DNA of 9,135 bases from DATGMS01 sp040905145 (lineage in GTDB: Bacteria; Bacteroidota; Bacteroidia; Cytophagales; Cyclobacteriaceae), in NCBI GenBank assembly GCA_040905145.1, contig JBBDSC010000065.1:1-9135 (forward strand), in the 5' to 3' direction. The position numbers were made by a program, and so were the translations under genes. The notes below the pieces were generated by a model. The model was given only the letters and a program-made list of their open reading frames with translations, made no database searches and was not told where the DNA came from. Positions 6,116 through 9,135 of this stretch are shown here, in pieces. Positions within the stretch are counted from its first letter, which is position 1. Every line of letters starts with the position of its first letter.

Positions 6116-6127
6116 GTGTTTAATTGC
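6116..6127 (+). repeat. IS630 left terminal inverted repeat
   Basis: GTGTTTAATTGC pairs perfectly with the right end. The transposase stop codon (TAA, plus-strand 6120-6122) lies inside this repeat, so the coding frame runs to the very edge of the element. Confidence 0.9.
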
Positions 6128-7181
6128 GTAAGTTTACTATATTATTTTTCAGTTGGCTTCCCTTGACTTCCCTTTTTCTCCAAACGAAAGGCCTGCTGTT
6201 TTCATTATAAACTTTCGAGTAAGCTTCAATTTGTTCTTTAAAAGCTTCTTTACTTGCAAAGCTCGCCCCTGTCAATGACTTTCTGGAAAATATTCCAAAC
6301 CATATCTCCACCATGTTCAACCAGCTGGCTGAGGTCGGGGTAAAGTGGAAATGTACTAAAGGATGGGCAGTAAGCCATTCTTCGTTTTTTTTGTGCGTAC
6401 AATAATTATCAAGGATGACATGGATATCTTCATCCGGGTATTCTGCTACTATTCCATCCATAAATCCCAGAAAGTCCTGCCGGGTTTTATATTCTGTAAC
6501 TGATGTGCTTATCCGGCCTGTGGCCACATGTAAGGCAGCAAATAAATTAAGTGTCCCGTGCCGTTTATAGGTACTCTTATATGCCCTTACAATTTTACCG
6601 TCTCTTGTTTCTATATAACCGGTTTTTCTTTCCAGGGCCTGTATGCTTGGTTTTTCATCCACACATAATACAATGGCTTTCATTGGGGGATCAAGGTACA
6701 GGCCTACAATGTCGGCTGCCTTGGGGGCGAAGTCCTTGTCTGTGCTTATGCACCAGGAACGCTGTCTGTGCAGCAAAATGCCTTCTTTTTTCAATATCCT
6801 CCAGATCGCATCATCTGAGGCTGACAGTTCCTTTGACAGCAGGGCTGCATCCCAGCGCGAATATCCTTTTGGTACAGGTTGGCTGATTTTGTCCAGGAGC
6901 CTTTTCTTTAAGTCCGGGTAAACTTTGGGCCTTCCCAGGCGGGGCTTATCCTGCAGTCCTGCAATACCTTCCCTCTTATAGCGTTCGCGCCATTCTATCA
7001 CCTTGTTGGGGTAAGTGTCCAGTTTTCTGGCGATTTCATTGATCGGTGTGCCCAATGAACATTCTATAATCATAACAGCACGGTCATGCTGAGAGGCCGA
7101 AACTGACCTGGATTTAGCCCATCTTTCCAAAATGGCTTCATCTTCCTTCCTGATCTGTATTTTAGTTGCATGTTTTCCCAT
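6120..7181 (-). CDS. IS630-family DDE transposase
   Basis: This intact 353-residue transposase has two helix-turn-helix regions at the N-terminus. The first lies around PINEIARKLDTYPNKVIEWR (46-65); the second is a winged-helix-like segment ending SASDDAIWRILKKEGI (120-135). A basic GRP linker at RLGRPKVYPD joins them. The catalytic core has Asp175 in VLCVDEKPSIQAL, Asp258 in HVILDNYCTHK and Glu292 in SASWLNMVEIWFG. There are 33 residues between the second Asp and the Glu, matching the DDE arrangement of the IS630/Tc1 group. The enzyme cuts and pastes the element into TA dinucleotides. No frameshift is needed, unlike in some IS630 relatives. The start ATG at 7181 follows a strong inverted repeat. 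Confidence 0.96.
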   Translation of the reverse strand: MGKHATKIQIRKEDEAILERWAKSRSVSASQHDRAVMIIECSLGTPINEIARKLDTYPNKVIEWRERYKREGIAGLQDKPRLGRPKVYPDLKKRLLDKISQPVPKGYSRWDAALLSKELSASDDAIWRILKKEGILLHRQRSWCISTDKDFAPKAADIVGLYLDPPMKAIVLCVDEKPSIQALERKTGYIETRDGKIVRAYKSTYKRHGTLNLFAALHVATGRISTSVTEYKTRQDFLGFMDGIVAEYPDEDIHVILDNYCTHKKNEEWLTAHPLVHFHFTPTSASWLNMVEIWFGIFSRKSLTGASFASKEAFKEQIEAYSKVYNENSRPFVWRKREVKGSQLKNNIVNLRN

Positions 7182-7187
7182 GCAATA

Positions 7188-7210
7188 AATATAAGAATAA
7201 ATCTTATATT
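7188..7210 (-). promoter_or_regulatory. 9-bp inverted repeat upstream of the transposase start
   Basis: AATATAAGA (7188-7196) and TCTTATATT (7202-7210) are exact reverse complements around a 5-nt loop ATAAA. In the transposase transcript this would lie 7 to 29 nt upstream of the start codon, where a hairpin or a bound protein could limit translation or transcription. It may equally be part of the promoter or a transposase binding site. No experiment-based role is known to me. Confidence 0.45.
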
Positions 7211-7223
7211 ATAGGTTACTATT

Positions 7224-7235
7224 GCAATTAAACAC
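7224..7235 (-). repeat. IS630 right terminal inverted repeat
   Basis: GCAATTAAACAC is the exact reverse complement of the left end. It is followed by the duplicated TA (7236-7237) and the G that completes CTAG. Confidence 0.9.
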
Positions 7236-7378
7236 TAGTTGATCAACCATTTTTCCAAGCAGCATCTCAGTTGCAGTTTGGCCCTGTGCAATATTTGCCA
7301 GTAATTAGACGGCATTATACCTAATTCCTGACTTATTTCTTTCCCTCTTTTCGTCATTTTCCCGACAAATAGCAATAA
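7235..7378 (-). pseudogene. 3' remnant of an ECF-type sigma-70 factor gene (region 4)
   Basis: On the minus strand a frame of 47 codons, open from 7378, ends at a TAG formed by plus-strand 7235-7237. From about 7345 it reads GKEISQELGIMPSNYWQILH then RAKLQLRCCLEKWLIN. This is a textbook region 4 helix-turn-helix of the Bacteroidota ECF sigma factors, with the pattern EI..EL.I..SN.W...HRA...LR.CLE.W. Upstream of GKE the frame loses resemblance and meets a TAA at 7381-7379, so regions 2 and most of 4.1 are missing. The last base of the stop codon lies in the IS element; because the target is CTAG, insertion left the stop unchanged. The remnant cannot work as a sigma factor. Confidence 0.8.
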
Positions 7379-7416
7379 TTAAGACTTGTTGTCATTCCTT
7401 AACAACAGCAAACCAT

Positions 7417-7424
7417 TAAATTTG
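7417..7424 (+). promoter_or_regulatory. Bacteroidota -7 promoter element TAAATTTG
   Basis: TAAATTTG matches the Bacteroidota -7 consensus TAnnTTTG exactly. TTG triplets lie at 7386-7388 and 7389-7391, but 28 and 25 bases ahead instead of the usual ~17-23, so the -33 half is weak. Transcription would begin near 7430 and leave a leader of about 155 nt before the oxidoreductase gene. The leader contains a 28-codon frame (7434-7520, MYFLKEMGC...) of unknown meaning and a GGGGGAG run at 7560-7566, too far from the start to be a ribosome site. Confidence 0.45.
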
Positions 7425-7587
7425 CATGGGTGAATGTATTTTCTAAAAGAAATGGGATGTCTCTTTAGTCTTTATCTTATGCCTGAGCTGAAAAGTCCGT
7501 TGAATACATCTACCAAATAACCTGATTCCCACTTTTACATGCCGCTTTCAGCTGCAATACGGGGGAGTTTGATTAACTTTTGAATTA

Positions 7588-8982
7588 ATGGAACAATTTG
7601 ATGTAATTATTATAGGTATAGGCCAAGCAGGCAATCCCCTGGCAAGCGTTTTGGCATCAGAGGGATACCACACTGCAGTTGTTGAACAAACTCATCCGGG
7701 AGGAAGCTGCATCAATTACGGCTGTACCCCTACCAAGATTATGGTAGCCTCTGCATCAGTAAGTTATATGGCTAAAAAGGCTGATGAAGTAGGCATTCAC
7801 GTGAATGACGTGCAAACCAATTTTCAAAGCTTAAAAAAACGCCGGGATGGTATTGTCCGGCAATGGCGGGATCGCATAGAAAAACGTATGGCAGAAACTG
7901 ACAATATTGAGTTAATTATGGGCGAAGCCGGCTTTATCGGAAAAAAACAGGTACAAGTTACCCTGAATGGCAGCCAGAAATCCAGAGAACTCACCGCAGA
8001 TCAAATCTTTATCAATGTCGGTACCAGCCCCCGCATACCAGCTATTGAGGGCCTGCAGGAAGCACCTTATTATACCTCCAAAACCATGATGAACCTGGAG
8101 GAACTTCCTGAACATCTTGTGATTCTGGGAGGAAGCTATATTGGACTGGAATTTGGGCAAATGTATGCCCGATTAGGCAGTAAAGTTACGGTTCTTCAGG
8201 AAGACAGACAGTTGGCTTCCCGGGAAGATGAAGATGTGGCCGAGGCTATTCAAAAGTTTCTGGAGGAAGAAGGGGTAGATGTCTTATTAGAGGTTGACAC
8301 TAAAGAAGTTAAAAAATCGTCGGCAGGTATTGATCTTACTTACCAGCACCAGGGACAAGTAAAAACAATTAATGGTTCTCACCTGCTGATAGCCACAGGT
8401 ACCACACCTAATTCCCCCCCGCTAGCCTTGGAAAAAACCGGGGTGGAAACTTCTCCACAGGGATACATAGAGGTAAACCAATATCTGGAAACCAGTCAGG
8501 AAGGAATCTTTGCGCTGGGCGATTGCAAAGGAGGCCCTGAGTTCACCCATATTTCTTATGATGATTATAGGATAGTCAAAGACCATCTTTTCGGTGATAA
8601 AAAGAGAAACATGAAGGACAGAATGGTGCCTTACACCATGTTCACCAAACCTGAACTGGGAAGGATCGGACTGTCAGAAAAGCAGGCCCGGCAACAGCAA
8701 ATCCATTATAAAATAGCCACCATGCCCATGAGCCATGTGGCCAGAGCCATAGAAGCCAATCAGACAACAGGCTTGTTAAAGGTATTGGTAGATCCGGAAA
8801 ATGGCCATATACTGGGAGCAGCCTGCCTGGCAGAGCAAGGTGGCGAACTGATGGCCATGTTGCAGATTGCCATGATGGGAAATCTTACTTATGAGCTTCT
8901 ACGGGATGCTATCTTTGCCCATCCTACTTATGCAGAAGCCTTCAACAATTTGTTTGCTTCGCTGAATGATCCTGCTTCATAG
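7588..8982 (+). CDS. Pyridine nucleotide-disulfide oxidoreductase (dihydrolipoyl dehydrogenase/mercuric reductase-like)
   Basis: The 464-residue flavoprotein has the complete family architecture. The FAD-binding start is DVIIIGIGQAGNPLASVLAS (residues 5-24) with GIGQAG. The redox-active disulfide is Cys41/Cys46 in GGSCINYGCTPTK. The NAD(P)-binding domain is LVILGGSYIGLEFGQMYARL (177-196). The second FAD contact is GIFALGDCKGGPEFTH (306-321), and the dimerisation domain ends with HPTYAEAF (His445, Glu450), the catalytic His-Glu pair. It lacks an N-terminal heavy-metal domain and the C-terminal cysteine pair of true MerA, ending in LNDPAS. A mercury role is therefore unlikely despite the MerA-like CINYGC motif. 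It also lies away from any 2-oxo-acid dehydrogenase genes. The natural disulfide substrate is unknown. It is probably driven by the promoter-like element at 7417. Confidence 0.88.
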   Translation: MEQFDVIIIGIGQAGNPLASVLASEGYHTAVVEQTHPGGSCINYGCTPTKIMVASASVSYMAKKADEVGIHVNDVQTNFQSLKKRRDGIVRQWRDRIEKRMAETDNIELIMGEAGFIGKKQVQVTLNGSQKSRELTADQIFINVGTSPRIPAIEGLQEAPYYTSKTMMNLEELPEHLVILGGSYIGLEFGQMYARLGSKVTVLQEDRQLASREDEDVAEAIQKFLEEEGVDVLLEVDTKEVKKSSAGIDLTYQHQGQVKTINGSHLLIATGTTPNSPPLALEKTGVETSPQGYIEVNQYLETSQEGIFALGDCKGGPEFTHISYDDYRIVKDHLFGDKKRNMKDRMVPYTMFTKPELGRIGLSEKQARQQQIHYKIATMPMSHVARAIEANQTTGLLKVLVDPENGHILGAACLAEQGGELMAMLQIAMMGNLTYELLRDAIFAHPTYAEAFNNLFASLNDPAS

Positions 8983-9042
8983 TCCTGCTTTGCCAATTCG
9001 AGGAAATTCAGTTAATCCATACATAAATCCAGTCGTATCAAT

Positions 9043-9135
9043 ATGATGAAACCATTATGTTCCTTATTGTTGATTGTATTCATGATGAGCTGTAAACCCT
9101 CCCATGAAGATTCATCCAATAGGCAGACAAAAGGA
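9043..9135 (+). CDS. Lipoprotein N-terminus (partial)
   Basis: From ATG 9043 (or the ATG one codon later) the frame stays open to the window edge, giving 31 residues. The start MMKPLCSLLLIVFMMSCKPS is a lipoprotein signal peptide: hydrophobic LLLIVF, then the lipobox MMSC with Cys17 as the lipidation site. The following KPSHEDSSNRQTKG is a typical polar linker. It begins 60 nt after the oxidoreductase stop, on the same strand, and could share its transcript. The function of the mature domain cannot be seen. Confidence 0.65.
   Translation, partial: MMKPLCSLLLIVFMMSCKPSHEDSSNRQTKG

Larger units (their letters stand above)
6116..7235 (-). mobile_element. Complete IS630-family insertion sequence, 1120 bp
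   Basis: The ends are perfect 12-bp inverted repeats, GTGTTTAATTGC at 6116-6127 and GCAATTAAACAC at 7224-7235, with weaker similarity continuing inward. The element is flanked by TA at 6114-6115 and 7236-7237. With the neighbouring bases this is C-TA-[IS]-TA-G, exactly the CTAG target with TA duplication known for IS630. It carries one intact transposase gene on the minus strand. The intact gene and perfect ends suggest a recent, possibly still active element. Removing it and one TA restores a continuous sequence that joins the sigma-factor remnant to the GH15 remnant. Confidence 0.93.

Noticed and set aside
6551..6921. Plus-strand frames of 111 and 92 codons inside the IS element
   Set aside because: Both are antisense to the intact transposase and carry no motif.
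1..9135. CRISPR array, tRNA or rRNA genes
   Set aside because: No regularly spaced repeats, cloverleaf-like segments or rRNA-like blocks were recognised; the two repeat copies are 4.9 kb apart and not an array.

Overview
The window looks like chromosomal DNA of a Bacteroidota bacterium, probably of the Cytophagales type. This is inferred from protein style rather than from a marker gene. The signs are AT-rich intergenic DNA, almost no Shine-Dalgarno sequences, a TAnnTTTG promoter element, a Bacteroidota-style sigma factor C-terminus, and YceI, DinB, NRDE and ATP-grasp proteins typical of that phylum. No rRNA, tRNA or CRISPR array was seen.

Layout. (1) Positions 1-681, minus strand: a DsrE-family protein gene followed 5 nt later by an SPW-repeat-like membrane protein gene that appears frameshifted and runs off the left edge. 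(2) 682-998: a divergent intergenic region ending in a ~51 nt palindrome-bounded repeat. (3) 999-5841, plus strand: six genes in one direction. They encode an outer-membrane beta-barrel-like protein, a secreted YceI protein, a DinB-fold protein, a type III polyketide synthase with an intact Cys-His-Asn triad, an NRDE/TANGO2-like protein and a membrane-associated ATP-grasp ligase. (4) A second copy of the repeat lies just after the last of these genes, so the six-gene block sits between direct repeats. (5) 6007-7378: a small gene graveyard. A complete 1120-bp IS630-family element (6116-7235, 12-bp terminal inverted repeats, TA duplication at a CTAG target) sits exactly at the junction between a 3' remnant of an ECF-type sigma factor gene and a 5' remnant of a probable glycoside hydrolase family 15 gene. 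Neither remnant is in the supplied ORF calls; both were found by reading the minus strand at the element's flanks. (6) 7417-8982: a promoter-like element, a ~155 nt leader and a flavin disulfide oxidoreductase related to dihydrolipoyl dehydrogenase and mercuric reductase. (7) 9043-9135: the start of a lipoprotein gene cut by the right edge.

How the genes may work together. The type III PKS would condense acyl-CoA with malonyl-CoA into a pyrone or resorcinol lipid. The NRDE protein (a putative N-terminal-nucleophile fold), the ATP-grasp enzyme (carboxylate-amine/thiol ligation) and the DinB protein (possible metal-dependent thiol transferase) are candidate tailoring partners. No methyltransferase or FAD hydroxylase of the usual phenolic-lipid pathways is present between them. 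This pathway is inference from gene order. The best candidates for something undescribed are the repeat-bracketed PKS block and the structured repeat itself.
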